Positions 1-9,214 of a DNA stretch of 64,000 nt are shown here, piece after piece (the first letter of the stretch is position 1; the number at the start of each line of letters is the position of its first letter). The notes beneath the pieces are model-generated. The model did not search any database and had not been told where the DNA came from. It saw only the letters and a list, made by a program, of their open reading frames with translations. Position numbers and translations under genes: made by a program. The DNA comes from Palsa-147 sp049279675 (lineage in GTDB: Bacteria; Acidobacteriota; Terriglobia; Acidiferrales; UBA7541): positions 59,432 through 123,431 of the forward strand of contig JBAPOP010000076.1 of NCBI GenBank assembly GCA_049279675.1. Direction: 5' to 3'.

Positions 1-2183
1 ATCCGAGCGCGGGGATGAATAGGCTTTACGTGCTGGAAACGACGCCGTCGAATACCGGCGCGATGGCGGATCACCGGCGAGCGCTCGACCCGGCGGCGAT
101 TGAGGCGTTTGCGCGCGCGCTGGCAGCGGCGGTCGGCGTTCCCGGGCACGGGGCAAGTTTGCTGGCGCCGGCTGACGAAGCTAATTGGTTTAACGCTCTC
201 GTCCGCGATCTTCACAAGCATCATGGAACGAGCTTGATCATCGTGGGCGAATCTCAGCCGCCAGCCGTGCACGCACTCGTTCACGCGATGAATCAGGCGT
301 TGGGCAATGCGGGCAAGACGGTTGTGTACACCGATCCGCTCGAAGTTAGTCCGGCGACGGACGGAATCGCGGAGCTCTTGAAGGAAATTGACGCCGGACA
401 GGTGAGCGCGCTGGTGATACTGAGCAGTAATCCCGTTTATACGGCGCCGGCGGACTTGGATTTCACTTCGAAATTCCTGAAGGTCGGGCTGCGGATTCAT
501 CTCGGCCTTTACAACGACGAGACCGCCGAACTTTGCCACTGGCACATTCCCGAAGCGCATTTCCTCGAATCGTGGAGCGATGCGCGCGCGTACGACGGAA
601 CCGTGGGAATCGTGCAGCCGTTGATCGCGCCGCTCTACAACGGAAAGTCGGGGCACGAGCTCGTTTCCACGCTCGCGGGCGAAAGCGAGAAATCGGGCCA
701 CGACATCGTGCGCGGCTACTGGGGCTCGCAGCGGGAGGCAAAACAAAGCGATAAGCAGTTCGAAGATTTCTGGGAGACGACGCTGCACGATGGCGTGATG
801 GCAGGAACGGCGTTTCCCGCACGCGCAGCAACTGCTAATTCTGCCGGCATCGATGCTGCGCAACAGAAGCAAGCTGCCATCGCGGGAAATCTGATCGTCG
901 TCTTCCGCCCGGACCCGACGATCGGCGACGGCCGCCATGCCAACAGCGGCTGGCTGCAGGAATTGCCGAAGCCGCTGACGAAATTGACGTGGGACAACGT
1001 CGTGATGCTTAGCCCGACGACGGCTGAGAGCTTGGGTGTGACGAACGGCGACATGGTCAAGCTGGCCCTCGGCGGTAGAGGCATCCGCGGACCGGTGTGG
1101 ATCTCGCCGGGCCACGCGAACGGCGTCGCGACCCTGCATCTTGGTTACGGGCGGCGGCGATGCGGGCATGTCGGCACCGGAGTGGGATTCAACGCGTATC
1201 TGCTGCGCACATCATCAGCGGCGTGGGTCGCGAGCGGGCTGCAAATTGCGAAGACCGGCGAGACCTATCCGCTGGCGACGACGCAGCGGCATCACCTGAT
1301 CGACGAGAACGGAAAAAAAGTCGAAGAGGAGAGCGTGACGGCATTCGAGCGCGACGTTCTGCGCATCGGCACACTCGAAGAATTCCGGAAGAATCCCGAT
1401 TTTGCGAGGGACCCGGAAGAAATCACGACGAAGCGCACGTCGCTCTATACCGATTACAAGTACGAGGGCTATGCGTGGGGAATGTCCGTCGATCTGAACA
1501 GCTGCACGGGATGCGGCGCGTGCGTGGTTGCATGCCAATCCGAAAACAACATTGCGGTGGTGGGGAAGGAAGAAGTCGCGAAGGGCCGCGACATGCAATG
1601 GATCCGCGTGGACAACTATTTCCGCGGCGATCTCGACAATCCAGAGACCTACTACCAGCCCGTGATGTGCCAGCAGTGCGAAAACGCGCCGTGCGAAGTG
1701 GTTTGCCCGGTGGGAGCGACGGTTCACAGCGATGAAGGCTTGAACGAAATGGTTTACAACCGGTGCGTCGGGACGCGCTACTGCTCGAACAATTGCCCGT
1801 ACAAAGTGCGCCGGTTCAATTTCCTGCTGTTCTCGGATTGGACGACGCCGAGCCTATTCGGCCTGCGCAATCCGAACGTGACAGTGCGAAGCCGCGGCGT
1901 GATGGAGAAGTGCACGTACTGCGTGCAGAGAATTAATGCCGCGAAGATCGAGTCGGAGAAAGAAGATCGCACTGTGAGAGACGGCGAAATCGTGACGGCG
2001 TGCCAGGCTGTGTGCCCGTCGCGCGCGCTTATTTTCGGAAACATCAACGATCCGGAGAGCCGCGTGTCGAAGCTCAAGGCGCAGTCGCGAAATTACAGCT
2101 TGCTCGGCGAGCTCAATACGCGGCCGCGCACAACGTACCTGGCGAAACTGAGAAATCCGAATCCGGAAATTAGCGAGGATTAG
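1..2183 (+). CDS. actB: Alternative complex III iron-sulfur subunit ActB (5'-truncated)
   Basis: C-terminal 70 percent or so of ActB, the large peripheral subunit of alternative complex III, which passes electrons from quinol towards cytochrome c. The frame is open from base 3, so the gene starts before the window and the ATG at 15 is internal. The first ~430 visible residues resemble a molybdopterin-oxidoreductase fold; in this family that part carries no cofactor. The last ~230 residues are ferredoxin-like with the cysteine groups CTGCGACVVAC (near residue 496 of the fragment), CQQCENAPCEVVC (near 552), CVGTRYCSNNCP (near 583) and CTYC plus CQAVCP (near 632-667), matching the four-cluster pattern of ActB. 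It is followed after 19 bases by actD. ActC, the NrfD-like subunit expected next, is absent here. Confidence 0.93.
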   Translation, partial: PSAGMNRLYVLETTPSNTGAMADHRRALDPAAIEAFARALAAAVGVPGHGASLLAPADEANWFNALVRDLHKHHGTSLIIVGESQPPAVHALVHAMNQALGNAGKTVVYTDPLEVSPATDGIAELLKEIDAGQVSALVILSSNPVYTAPADLDFTSKFLKVGLRIHLGLYNDETAELCHWHIPEAHFLESWSDARAYDGTVGIVQPLIAPLYNGKSGHELVSTLAGESEKSGHDIVRGYWGSQREAKQSDKQFEDFWETTLHDGVMAGTAFPARAATANSAGIDAAQQKQAAIAGNLIVVFRPDPTIGDGRHANSGWLQELPKPLTKLTWDNVVMLSPTTAESLGVTNGDMVKLALGGRGIRGPVWISPGHANGVATLHLGYGRRRCGHVGTGVGFNAYLLRTSSAAWVASGLQIAKTGETYPLATTQRHHLIDENGKKVEEESVTAFERDVLRIGTLEEFRKNPDFARDPEEITTKRTSLYTDYKYEGYAWGMSVDLNSCTGCGACVVACQSENNIAVVGKEEVAKGRDMQWIRVDNYFRGDLDNPETYYQPVMCQQCENAPCEVVCPVGATVHSDEGLNEMVYNRCVGTRYCSNNCPYKVRRFNFLLFSDWTTPSLFGLRNPNVTVRSRGVMEKCTYCVQRINAAKIESEKEDRTVRDGEIVTACQAVCPSRALIFGNINDPESRVSKLKAQSRNYSLLGELNTRPRTTYLAKLRNPNPEISED

Positions 2184-2202
2184 AAGTGTTGCGGAATTGC
2201 TG

Positions 2203-2742
2203 ATGATAAAAAAGCAGCCAATCTACGGATTGCTGGCGGAGTTCGAAACTCCTGAAGCACTTTTGCATGCGGCCGAGCGCACGCAAAAGGAAGGCTATCG
2301 CCGGATCGATGCGTTCACGCCGATGCCGGTGGAAGGGCTTGCCGACGCGTGCGGCTTTCATCACACGAGCTTACCCATCGTGGTGTTTCTCGGCGGCCTA
2401 TTTGGATGCCTGGGCGGATTCTTCCTTCAATACTATCCGAACGTAATCAGCTTTCCATTGAACATCGGAGGGAAGCCGCACAACAGCTGGCCCGCGTTTA
2501 TTCCAATCACATTCGAGATGACGGTGCTTGGAGCGGCGCTCGCCGCCGTTTTCGGAATGCTGGCGATGAACGGGCTGCCAACGCCATATCACCCGGTTTT
2601 CAACGTTCCGCGATTTGCGTTGGCCACGCGCGATCGTTTTTTTCTTTGCATCAAGGCGCGAGACAAAAAGTTTGATCTCGCAAAGACGAGAGTGTTCCTC
2701 GAGGCGCTGAATCCTCAAGGCGTGTATGAGATCGATGCGTAA
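2203..2742 (+). CDS. actD: Alternative complex III membrane subunit ActD (DUF3341)
   Basis: About 179 residues, the usual size of ActD. The family motif IYGLLAEFETPEALLHAA sits at the N-terminus, followed by two transmembrane helices (roughly residues 52-73 and 95-123) and a soluble tail. ActD is an integral subunit of the quinol:cytochrome c oxidoreductase with no known cofactor. I start it at the ATG at 2203; a TTG six bases earlier is also in frame. Its end overlaps the start of the cytochrome gene by 17 bases, so translation is probably coupled. Family assignment rests on the N-terminal motif, membrane pattern and position directly after actB. Confidence 0.9.
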   Translation: MIKKQPIYGLLAEFETPEALLHAAERTQKEGYRRIDAFTPMPVEGLADACGFHHTSLPIVVFLGGLFGCLGGFFLQYYPNVISFPLNIGGKPHNSWPAFIPITFEMTVLGAALAAVFGMLAMNGLPTPYHPVFNVPRFALATRDRFFLCIKARDKKFDLAKTRVFLEALNPQGVYEIDA

Positions 2743-3379
2743 CGGCACATTTCGTTTGAATGCGGAGCGCTCGCATGAGGCGCGGCTACTTCGCGGCAGA
2801 TTGCCGCTTGGCGGCGCGCTGCTCGCCGTCGTCCTGTGCAGCGCTGCGGCGCTTGCGGGATGCCGTCTCGATATGCACGTTCAGCCGAAGTACAAGACTT
2901 ACGCCGCAACCACATTTTTCGACGATGGACGGTCGGAGCGGCAGCCCGTGCCGGGCACTGTGGCGCGCGGCCAGCTCAGGATTGACGATCATCTCTATAA
3001 AGGGAAAATCGACGGCAAGGATGCGGTTACGTTTCCATTTCCGATCACGGCAAACGACATCTTGCGCGGGCAGCAGCGCTTCAACATTTATTGCACGCCG
3101 TGCCACGATTACACGGGCAGCGGGCGCGGCATGATCGTGCAGCGGGGATTTCCGCAGCCGCCATCGTTTCACATCGATCGCCTGCGGCAGGCGCCGGTGG
3201 GGCACTTCTTCGACGTGATGACGAATGGCTTCGGCAACATGTACAGCTACGCGGCGCGAGTGACCCCGGAAGATCGCTGGCGAATCGCCGCTTACATCCG
3301 CGCGCTGCAATTGAGCCAGAACGCGACGCCGGCGGACATTCCTGAAGATCAGCGCGAAAAATTGACGGGGCAGAAATAA
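2726..3379 (+). CDS. actE: Alternative complex III monohaem cytochrome c ActE (lipoprotein)
   Basis: A 217-residue exported monohaem cytochrome c. A hydrophobic signal ends in a lipobox, AALAGC, with Cys46 as the likely lipidated residue, so the mature protein would be anchored on the periplasmic side. The single haem site is CTPCH at residues 123-127, followed by MTNGFGNMYSY, which supplies candidate axial methionines. ActE hands electrons from the complex to the oxidase. The ATG at 2726 lies inside the end of actD; an ATG at 2735 (residue 4) is an equally good start. The stop codon overlaps the actF start (TAATG). Confidence 0.9.
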   Translation: MRSMRNGTFRLNAERSHEARLLRGRLPLGGALLAVVLCSAAALAGCRLDMHVQPKYKTYAATTFFDDGRSERQPVPGTVARGQLRIDDHLYKGKIDGKDAVTFPFPITANDILRGQQRFNIYCTPCHDYTGSGRGMIVQRGFPQPPSFHIDRLRQAPVGHFFDVMTNGFGNMYSYAARVTPEDRWRIAAYIRALQLSQNATPADIPEDQREKLTGQK

Positions 3380-4548
3380 TGAACGATCGGCAAAGCCCGA
3401 ATTTCGATCGCGCGATTCGCGCGGGCGTGCTCGTCGGCCTGCTGGCGCTGCTGACTTCTTCGACGCTCTTTCTGCGGAATCCGGTGCAGTTTTACCGGTC
3501 ATATCTGCTCGCGTACGTGTTCTGGATCGGATTTCCGCTGGGCTCGATGGCCATTCTGATGCTGCATCATTTGACCGGCGGGGAATGGGGATTGCCGATC
3601 CGGCGCCCTCTAGAAGCAGCGACGCGCACGTTTCCATTGATGCTGATTCTATTTCTGCCGCTGATATTCGGCTTAAAGACGCTTTTTCCGTGGGCGCACC
3701 CGGGCGGATTGGGCAGCGATCCGATAATGAAATTCAAACGGATGTATCTCAACCCGAATTTTTTTATGGCTCGAGTCGTGATCTATTTCCTGGTGTGGTT
3801 CACGCTGAGCTATTTCCTGAACAAATGGTCGGCGGAACAGGACGAGACGGGCGATCCCGTCCTCGCAAAACGTCTGGAGGGAATGAGCGGGCCGGGATTG
3901 ATCCTCTACGGACTGACGACGACGTACGCCGCGATGGATTGGATCATGTCGCTGCAGCCGAACTGGTATTCGACGATTTTCGGAATGATCTACATGATGG
4001 TCGGCGTGCTGGGCGCGATGTCAGTGGCCATTCTCGTCGCGCGCATGCTCTCGAATTACGAGCCGATGGCGGCGGTGGTCACGCCCGACCAGTTCAACGA
4101 TCTCGGCAATCTTCTGTTGGCGTTTGTAATGTTGTGGGCTTACTTGTCGTTTTCGCAATTCTTGATTATTTGGTCGGGCAATTTGCCGAAAGAAATCTCG
4201 TGGTACGTCGTGCGCGCCGAGGGCGGTTGGGCGCGGCTTGCGGTGTTCCTCATCATTTTTCATTTCGCGATTCCATTTTTGCTTCTTTTGCAGCGCGGAG
4301 TGAAACGCCAGATGAAGGCGCTTGCGATCGTTGCGGGCGCGCTGATTTTCATCAGTTTCGTAGATGTCTTCTGGCTGGTGGTTCCGGCATTCGAGCCGGG
4401 GGGGCCGCGGCTGCATCCATTCGATCTCACGCTGCCAATCGCGATCGGCGGGCTGTGGGTCGCGTCATACGCCTGGCAATTGAAGCGCAGGCCGGTGCTG
4501 CCGCTGCATGATCCTCGATTTGAAGGAGTAGCCGCGCATGGCGATTGA
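3379..4548 (+). CDS. actF: Alternative complex III quinol-site subunit ActF (NrfD-like)
   Basis: A 389-residue polytopic membrane protein with about ten hydrophobic helices, starting in the overlap with actE. The stretch LMLHHLTGGEWGLPIRR followed by LEAATRTFPLM and PWAHP is characteristic of ActF, the second NrfD-like, quinone-binding membrane subunit of alternative complex III. ActF and ActC are related families; the HHLTGG signature and the position after the cytochrome favour ActF. It is therefore the only NrfD-type subunit visible in the window. The last 11 bases overlap the next gene. Confidence 0.9.
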   Translation: MNDRQSPNFDRAIRAGVLVGLLALLTSSTLFLRNPVQFYRSYLLAYVFWIGFPLGSMAILMLHHLTGGEWGLPIRRPLEAATRTFPLMLILFLPLIFGLKTLFPWAHPGGLGSDPIMKFKRMYLNPNFFMARVVIYFLVWFTLSYFLNKWSAEQDETGDPVLAKRLEGMSGPGLILYGLTTTYAAMDWIMSLQPNWYSTIFGMIYMMVGVLGAMSVAILVARMLSNYEPMAAVVTPDQFNDLGNLLLAFVMLWAYLSFSQFLIIWSGNLPKEISWYVVRAEGGWARLAVFLIIFHFAIPFLLLLQRGVKRQMKALAIVAGALIFISFVDVFWLVVPAFEPGGPRLHPFDLTLPIAIGGLWVASYAWQLKRRPVLPLHDPRFEGVAAHGD

Positions 4549-5002
4549 TCCTCACACATCGCCGCAGCCGCCGAACGGCGCAGGCTACGAGACGCGCGAC
4601 GCCAACCCGTCGAGCCTTCTGAAATTCGGTGTGGTGATGATTGTCGTGCTTCTCGGCATCGCGTTTGGCATGAGGTTGATGTTCGGCTATTTCGGGCAGA
4701 CACAGACTCTCGGTCCCGAGGCGTCGCCATTCGAAAACGCGCGCACGCTGCCGCCATCGCCGAAACTGCAAACCGCGCCTCAGAAAGAAATCCACGATTA
4801 TTGGGAGACGCAGCACGACACGTTGAATAGTTACGGCTGGGTGGACCGGGGGAATGCTGTCGTGCGAATTCCGATCGATCGCGCGATGCGCTTGATTCTC
4901 GAGCGCGGATTGCCCGCTCGACCCGGAGGCACGGCGCCGGACGCAGCGCTCCACACGGCCGCACCGCCGGATCAGGGGAAATCGGCTCAGGGAAGCGAAT
5001 AA
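4538..5002 (+). CDS. Single-TM protein of the complex III/oxidase operon, unknown function
   Basis: A 154-residue protein whose function I do not recognise. It has a short hydrophilic N-terminus, one transmembrane helix (about residues 30-50, GVVMIVVLLGIAFGM) and a periplasm-sized C-terminal domain with the phrase QKEIHDYWETQHDTLNSYGWVD, followed by IPIDRAMRLILERGLPAR. The tail is Ala/Pro/Gly-rich. It overlaps actF by 11 bases and the SCO gene by one base, so it is translationally embedded between complex III and its oxidase. A small accessory or bridging subunit is the obvious inference, but nothing in the sequence proves it. Confidence 0.8.
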   Translation: MAIDPHTSPQPPNGAGYETRDANPSSLLKFGVVMIVVLLGIAFGMRLMFGYFGQTQTLGPEASPFENARTLPPSPKLQTAPQKEIHDYWETQHDTLNSYGWVDRGNAVVRIPIDRAMRLILERGLPARPGGTAPDAALHTAAPPDQGKSAQGSE

Positions 5003-5913
5003 TGACCAGCAAGCGCCAAATCAGGAGATTCGTCATCGCGGGCATTTTTGCCGCGACGCTTTGCGGCAGCGCTGCAAAGGCGCAGATCAACTATGCGCAG
5101 CCGCCGGCGGACGATTCCGCGCCGATGCAAGGCGCCGGCGTGCGCCCGGATTTGCTGCGCGATGTTGCGCTCGAGCAGAAGCTCAATTCATCCATCCCGC
5201 TCGATTTGACCTTTCGCGATGAAAAGGGGCAACGCGTCGCGCTGCGCCAATTTTTCGGCAGCAAGCCCGTGATCCTGACGCTGGTGTATTACCAATGCCC
5301 GATGCTTTGTACCGAAGTTCTCAACGCATTGACGCGCAGTCTCAAGGAAATATCGCTCAGATTGGGCACGGACTACGAAATCGTCTCCGTGAGTTTCGAT
5401 CCAACCGACCGGCCGATCGATTCCGAAGCAAAGCACGCGCTCTATACGGGAATGTACAACCGGCGCGGAACACAAGACGGCTGGCATTTTCTGACGGGCG
5501 AGCAGTCGCAAATCAAAGCTCTGGCCGACGCGGTTGGCTTTCGATACGCGTTTGACCGGGTGTCCGGACAATACGCGCACCCGAGCGGCATCATGGTTTT
5601 GACGCCGGATGGAAAGCTGGCGCGATATTTTTACGGCGTCAACTATCCGAAGACGGATCTGCGGCTCGCATTGGTCGAGGCGTCGGCAGGGAAAATCGGC
5701 TCGCCGGTGGACCAGATTCTTTTGTATTGCTATCACTACGATCCCATCACGGGGAAATACGGGCTGATCATTTCGCGCGTGATTCGAATCGCCGGGCTTC
5801 TCACTGTTCTTGGCATCGCGATTCTCATCGTCGTTTTGTTTCGCCAGGAGAATTACGGCCGGGCGGGGCGTGGCGGCGGAACTCAAGGGCGGCAACTTCA
5901 CGGGCATGTCTAA
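5002..5913 (+). CDS. SCO1/SenC-type copper chaperone for cytochrome oxidase
   Basis: A 303-residue thioredoxin-fold protein of the SCO1/SenC family, which delivers copper to the CuA site of oxidase subunit II. A cleavable signal peptide ends near SAAKA (residue ~26). The copper-binding pair is in YYQCPMLC (Cys near residues 98 and 102) and the third ligand is the His of YAHPSG (near residue 195). Unlike minimal SCO proteins it has an extra C-terminal transmembrane helix (about residues 255-278) that could tether it to the membrane. It overlaps the coxII start by 8 bases, consistent with co-assembly. Confidence 0.92.
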   Translation: MTSKRQIRRFVIAGIFAATLCGSAAKAQINYAQPPADDSAPMQGAGVRPDLLRDVALEQKLNSSIPLDLTFRDEKGQRVALRQFFGSKPVILTLVYYQCPMLCTEVLNALTRSLKEISLRLGTDYEIVSVSFDPTDRPIDSEAKHALYTGMYNRRGTQDGWHFLTGEQSQIKALADAVGFRYAFDRVSGQYAHPSGIMVLTPDGKLARYFYGVNYPKTDLRLALVEASAGKIGSPVDQILLYCYHYDPITGKYGLIISRVIRIAGLLTVLGIAILIVVLFRQENYGRAGRGGGTQGRQLHGHV

Positions 5914-6886
5914 TCTCTTATTCGCGGCAATGGCTCTGGCGGGGCCGGGCTTTCCGCTCAAGCCGGAAGACGCATCCACGACGGCTTCGAGCGTGGACCA
6001 GCTTCAGTACGCACTGACGGCCATTACCCTTTTCTTCACGATTCTTATCTTCACGGTGATTTTCTACTTCATGGTGAAATACCGGCGGCGCTCGGAGGAT
6101 GAACGCCCGCCCGAGACGCATACGTCGATGGTTTTCGAGATCGGCTGGACGGTGATTCCCACGCTGATTTGCGCGGTTATTTTCGTGTGGAGTTCGAGCG
6201 TATATTTCCGGAATTCGCGGCCACCAAACGCGTCGATGGAGATTTTCGTCGTCGGCAAGCAGTGGATGTGGCACCTGCAGCATCCGGAAGGCCCGCGCGA
6301 GATCAACGAGCTGCACGTTCCCGTCGGCGTCCCGGTGAAGCTGACGATGACGTCGGAAGACGTGATCCACGATTTTTTCATTCCCGCGTTTCGCATAAAG
6401 AAGGACGTTCTGCCAGGCCGCTATGCCTCGATCTGGTTTCAGGCGACGAAGGTGGGCACGTATCATTTTTTTTGCGCGCAGTATTGCGGCGCGGAACACT
6501 CCGGGATGATCGGCTGGGTCTACGTGATGACGCCGACCGACTACGCCAATTGGCTGAGCGGCGGCGCGCAGAACGAATCGATGGCGCAGGCGGGCGAGCG
6601 GCTGTTTACGCAGCTCGGCTGCATCACTTGCCACATCGCCGACGGTTCGGGGCGCGGACCCGTTCTGCAGGGCCTTTACGGCCATCCGGTGAAATTGCGC
6701 AGCGGCGAAACGCGAGTTGTCGACGAAACGTACATTCGCCAGGCCATCGTGAATCCGAACTCGATGCCACTGCCGAATTACACGCCGGTGATGCCGACAT
6801 TTCAGGGCCAGGTGAATGAGGAACAGGTATTGCAGTTGATCGCTTACGTGAAGTCGCTGGGTGCGGAAGAAAGGAAGTCGAAATGA
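5906..6886 (+). CDS. ctaC: Cytochrome c oxidase subunit II with fused cytochrome c domain (caa3 type)
   Basis: Subunit II of a caa3-type oxidase, 326 residues. I use the ATG at 5906, since the frame extends upstream to 5810 only inside the SCO gene. Two transmembrane helices (about 28-55 and 75-95) precede the cupredoxin domain. The CuA motif CAQYCGAEHSGM is near residues 190-201, and the quinol/cytochrome-entry aromatic stretch GKQWMWHLQHPEG is upstream of it. A C-terminal cytochrome c domain is fused, with haem motif CITCH near residue 239. This lets the oxidase accept electrons directly from ActE or a soluble cytochrome. It overlaps subunit I by 4 bases (ATGA). Confidence 0.95.
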   Translation: MSNLLFAAMALAGPGFPLKPEDASTTASSVDQLQYALTAITLFFTILIFTVIFYFMVKYRRRSEDERPPETHTSMVFEIGWTVIPTLICAVIFVWSSSVYFRNSRPPNASMEIFVVGKQWMWHLQHPEGPREINELHVPVGVPVKLTMTSEDVIHDFFIPAFRIKKDVLPGRYASIWFQATKVGTYHFFCAQYCGAEHSGMIGWVYVMTPTDYANWLSGGAQNESMAQAGERLFTQLGCITCHIADGSGRGPVLQGLYGHPVKLRSGETRVVDETYIRQAIVNPNSMPLPNYTPVMPTFQGQVNEEQVLQLIAYVKSLGAEERKSK

Positions 6887-8511
6887 GCACGGCCGTGCTG
6901 GAAGCGCCCGCCGCCTCGCGCGTTAATTATTTGAACGCGAGTTACGGCATCAAATCGTGGCTCCTGACGACGGACCACAAGCGCATCGGTCTTCTCTATC
7001 TGGCGTCCATCACCTTCATGTTCGTTGTCGGCGGCACGGCCGCGATGTTGATGCGGATGCACCTCATTGAGCCGCAGGGCGCGCTGGTGCAACCGGAAAC
7101 GTATAACAAGCTGTTCACAGTGCACGGCGTCGTCATGGTGTTCTTCTTCCTGATTCCATCGATTCCCGCGACGCTTGGAAATTTTCTTGTGCCGATGATG
7201 GTCGGAGCGCGCGATCTGGCATTTCCGAAGCTCAACCTTTTGAGCTGGTATCTCTATCTTGTAGGCGCGTCATTGACGCTCTACTCCATCCTGGCGGGAG
7301 GCGTCGACACCGGCTGGACGTTCTACACGCCCTACAGCAGCACGTACGCGCATACCCATGTCATCGCCATGGCGGTTGGAATTTTTATCAATGGCTTCTC
7401 TTCGATTCTCACAGGCCTGAATTTCATCGTCACGATTCACATGATGCGCGCGCCGGGACTGACTTGGTTCCGGCTGCCGCTTTTCATCTGGTCCATGTAT
7501 GCGACGAGCATCATCTTCATTCTCGGGACGCCGGTGATCGCCATCACGCTTTTCCTTCTGGCGCTCGAGCGATTGCTGCACGTTGGAATTTTTGATCCTA
7601 ACATCGGCGGCGATCCGCTTTTATTCCAGCACCTGTTCTGGTTCTATTCGCATCCTGCCGTTTACATCATGATTTTGCCGGCGATGGGCGTGGTGAGCGA
7701 GCTGGTAACCGCGTTCTCGAGGAAGAAAATCTTCGGCTATTCTTTCGTGGCGTTTTCGAGCATGGCGATTGCGGTCTTGAGCTTCCTCGTTTGGGGCCAC
7801 CACATGTTCGTCACCGGACAATCCATCTATGCGGGATTGATTTTCTCGGTATTGAGTTTTCTCGTCGCCATTCCTTCGGCCATCAAAGTATTCAATTGGA
7901 CGGCGACGCTATACAAGGGATCGATTTCGTATCAGGCGCCCATGCTGTACGCATTGGGCTTCATCGGATTGTTTACGATGGGCGGATTGACGGGGCTGTT
8001 CCTCGCGTCGCTCGCTACCGACGTTCATCTGAGCGGAACGTACTTCATCGTCGCGCACTTTCACTACATCATGGTCGGCGGCGCGGTGATGGGATATCTC
8101 GGCGGCATTCATTTCTGGTGGCCGAAAATCACGGGCCGGATGTATCCAGACGGCTGGGCCCGCTTTGCCGCGCTGATGATTTTCGCGGGCTTCAATCTCA
8201 CGTTCTTCCCGCAATTCGTTCTCGGATATTTGGGCATGCCGCGGCGATATGCGGTTTATCCGGCGGAATTTCAGGTGTTGAACGTGATGTCTTCGGCCGG
8301 TGCTTCGATTCTCGCCATCGGCTATCTGATCCCGTTGGTGTATCTATTCTGGTCGATTCGTTACGGCCCGGTGGCCGGCCCGAATCCGTGGGGAGCGAAG
8401 GGCCTCGAATGGCAGACTCCTTCTCCGCCACCGACGGAGAACTTTGAAGAAATTCCGATCGTGACCGAAGAGGCGTATTCCTACGCCGAGCCGGAGAGCG
8501 CGCATGTCTGA
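6883..8511 (+). CDS. ctaD: Cytochrome c oxidase subunit I (A2-type haem-copper oxidase)
   Basis: Catalytic subunit, 542 residues, reducing O2 to water at the haem a3-CuB centre. Visible landmarks are the low-spin haem region VHGVVMVFF, the CuB/Tyr loop FWFYSHPAVYIM (near residue 252), the CuB His pair in WGHHMF and the haem ligands in AHFHYIMVGG. The loop reads YSHPAVY, not GHPEVY, so the D-channel glutamate is absent and replaced by the Tyr-Ser pair. That is the signature of A2-type oxidases. About twelve transmembrane helices. It overlaps subunit II by 4 bases and subunit III by 8. Confidence 0.96.
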   Translation: MSTAVLEAPAASRVNYLNASYGIKSWLLTTDHKRIGLLYLASITFMFVVGGTAAMLMRMHLIEPQGALVQPETYNKLFTVHGVVMVFFFLIPSIPATLGNFLVPMMVGARDLAFPKLNLLSWYLYLVGASLTLYSILAGGVDTGWTFYTPYSSTYAHTHVIAMAVGIFINGFSSILTGLNFIVTIHMMRAPGLTWFRLPLFIWSMYATSIIFILGTPVIAITLFLLALERLLHVGIFDPNIGGDPLLFQHLFWFYSHPAVYIMILPAMGVVSELVTAFSRKKIFGYSFVAFSSMAIAVLSFLVWGHHMFVTGQSIYAGLIFSVLSFLVAIPSAIKVFNWTATLYKGSISYQAPMLYALGFIGLFTMGGLTGLFLASLATDVHLSGTYFIVAHFHYIMVGGAVMGYLGGIHFWWPKITGRMYPDGWARFAALMIFAGFNLTFFPQFVLGYLGMPRRYAVYPAEFQVLNVMSSAGASILAIGYLIPLVYLFWSIRYGPVAGPNPWGAKGLEWQTPSPPPTENFEEIPIVTEEAYSYAEPESAHV

Positions 8512-9214
8512 TACGGCTTCGACGCAGCTTCCCTCGGGCGGCGTTCACGCCGCGGGCACGAGTTCTCTTGCTCTGCGCCATCAATTCGAGGGCGCCGGGC
8601 AACAGCGCGAGGCCAGCACCCTGGCGATGTGGGTGTTTCTGGTCACCGAGGTTCTCTTTTTCGGAGGGCTTTTCGCGGCTTACACGATTTACCGCGCGCT
8701 CTATTTGCCCGGGTTTGAAGCGGGCAGCCGTTTGCTCGATATCCGTCTCGGCGCGATCAATACGGCGGTGCTAATCGGAAGCAGCTTGACGATGGCTCTC
8801 GCGGTGCACGCGGCGCAGACCGGGAAACGCAAGGCGCTTGTTGTGTGCTTGATTCTCACGATGATTCTCGGCGCCGCTTTTCTTGGCATCAAGTACCACG
8901 AGTGGGCCCATCACTGGGACACTTCGCTCGTTCCCGGCCTGCGATTCGCTCCGACTGAAGAAATTCCGGGCAACGCGCCCCTTGGCTCGGTGGAATTGTT
9001 CTTTTGCTTCTATTTCTTCATGACCGGCCTCCACGCGCTGCACATGATCATCGGGCTTGGAATTATGACGGTGATGACAATTATGGCTTGGCGCGGGAGG
9101 TTTTCGGCCGACTACTACACGCCGATCGAAGTGAGCGGACTGTACTGGCACTTCGTCGATATCGTGTGGATTTTTCTCTTTCCTCTGCTGTATCTCATCG
9201 GAGGGCGCTACTGA
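8504..9214 (+). CDS. ctaE: Cytochrome c oxidase subunit III
   Basis: A 236-residue membrane subunit III of the caa3 oxidase. The family phrases TLAMWVFLVTEVLFFGGLF, GIKYHEWAHHW and GLHALHMIIG are present, and the protein ends in SGLYWHFVDIVWIFLFPLLY, the standard subunit III C-terminus. Seven hydrophobic helices can be counted. Subunit III stabilises the active site and is not redox active. The start lies 8 bases inside the end of subunit I and the stop overlaps the subunit IV start (TGATG). Confidence 0.95.
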   Translation: MSDTASTQLPSGGVHAAGTSSLALRHQFEGAGQQREASTLAMWVFLVTEVLFFGGLFAAYTIYRALYLPGFEAGSRLLDIRLGAINTAVLIGSSLTMALAVHAAQTGKRKALVVCLILTMILGAAFLGIKYHEWAHHWDTSLVPGLRFAPTEEIPGNAPLGSVELFFCFYFFMTGLHALHMIIGLGIMTVMTIMAWRGRFSADYYTPIEVSGLYWHFVDIVWIFLFPLLYLIGGRY

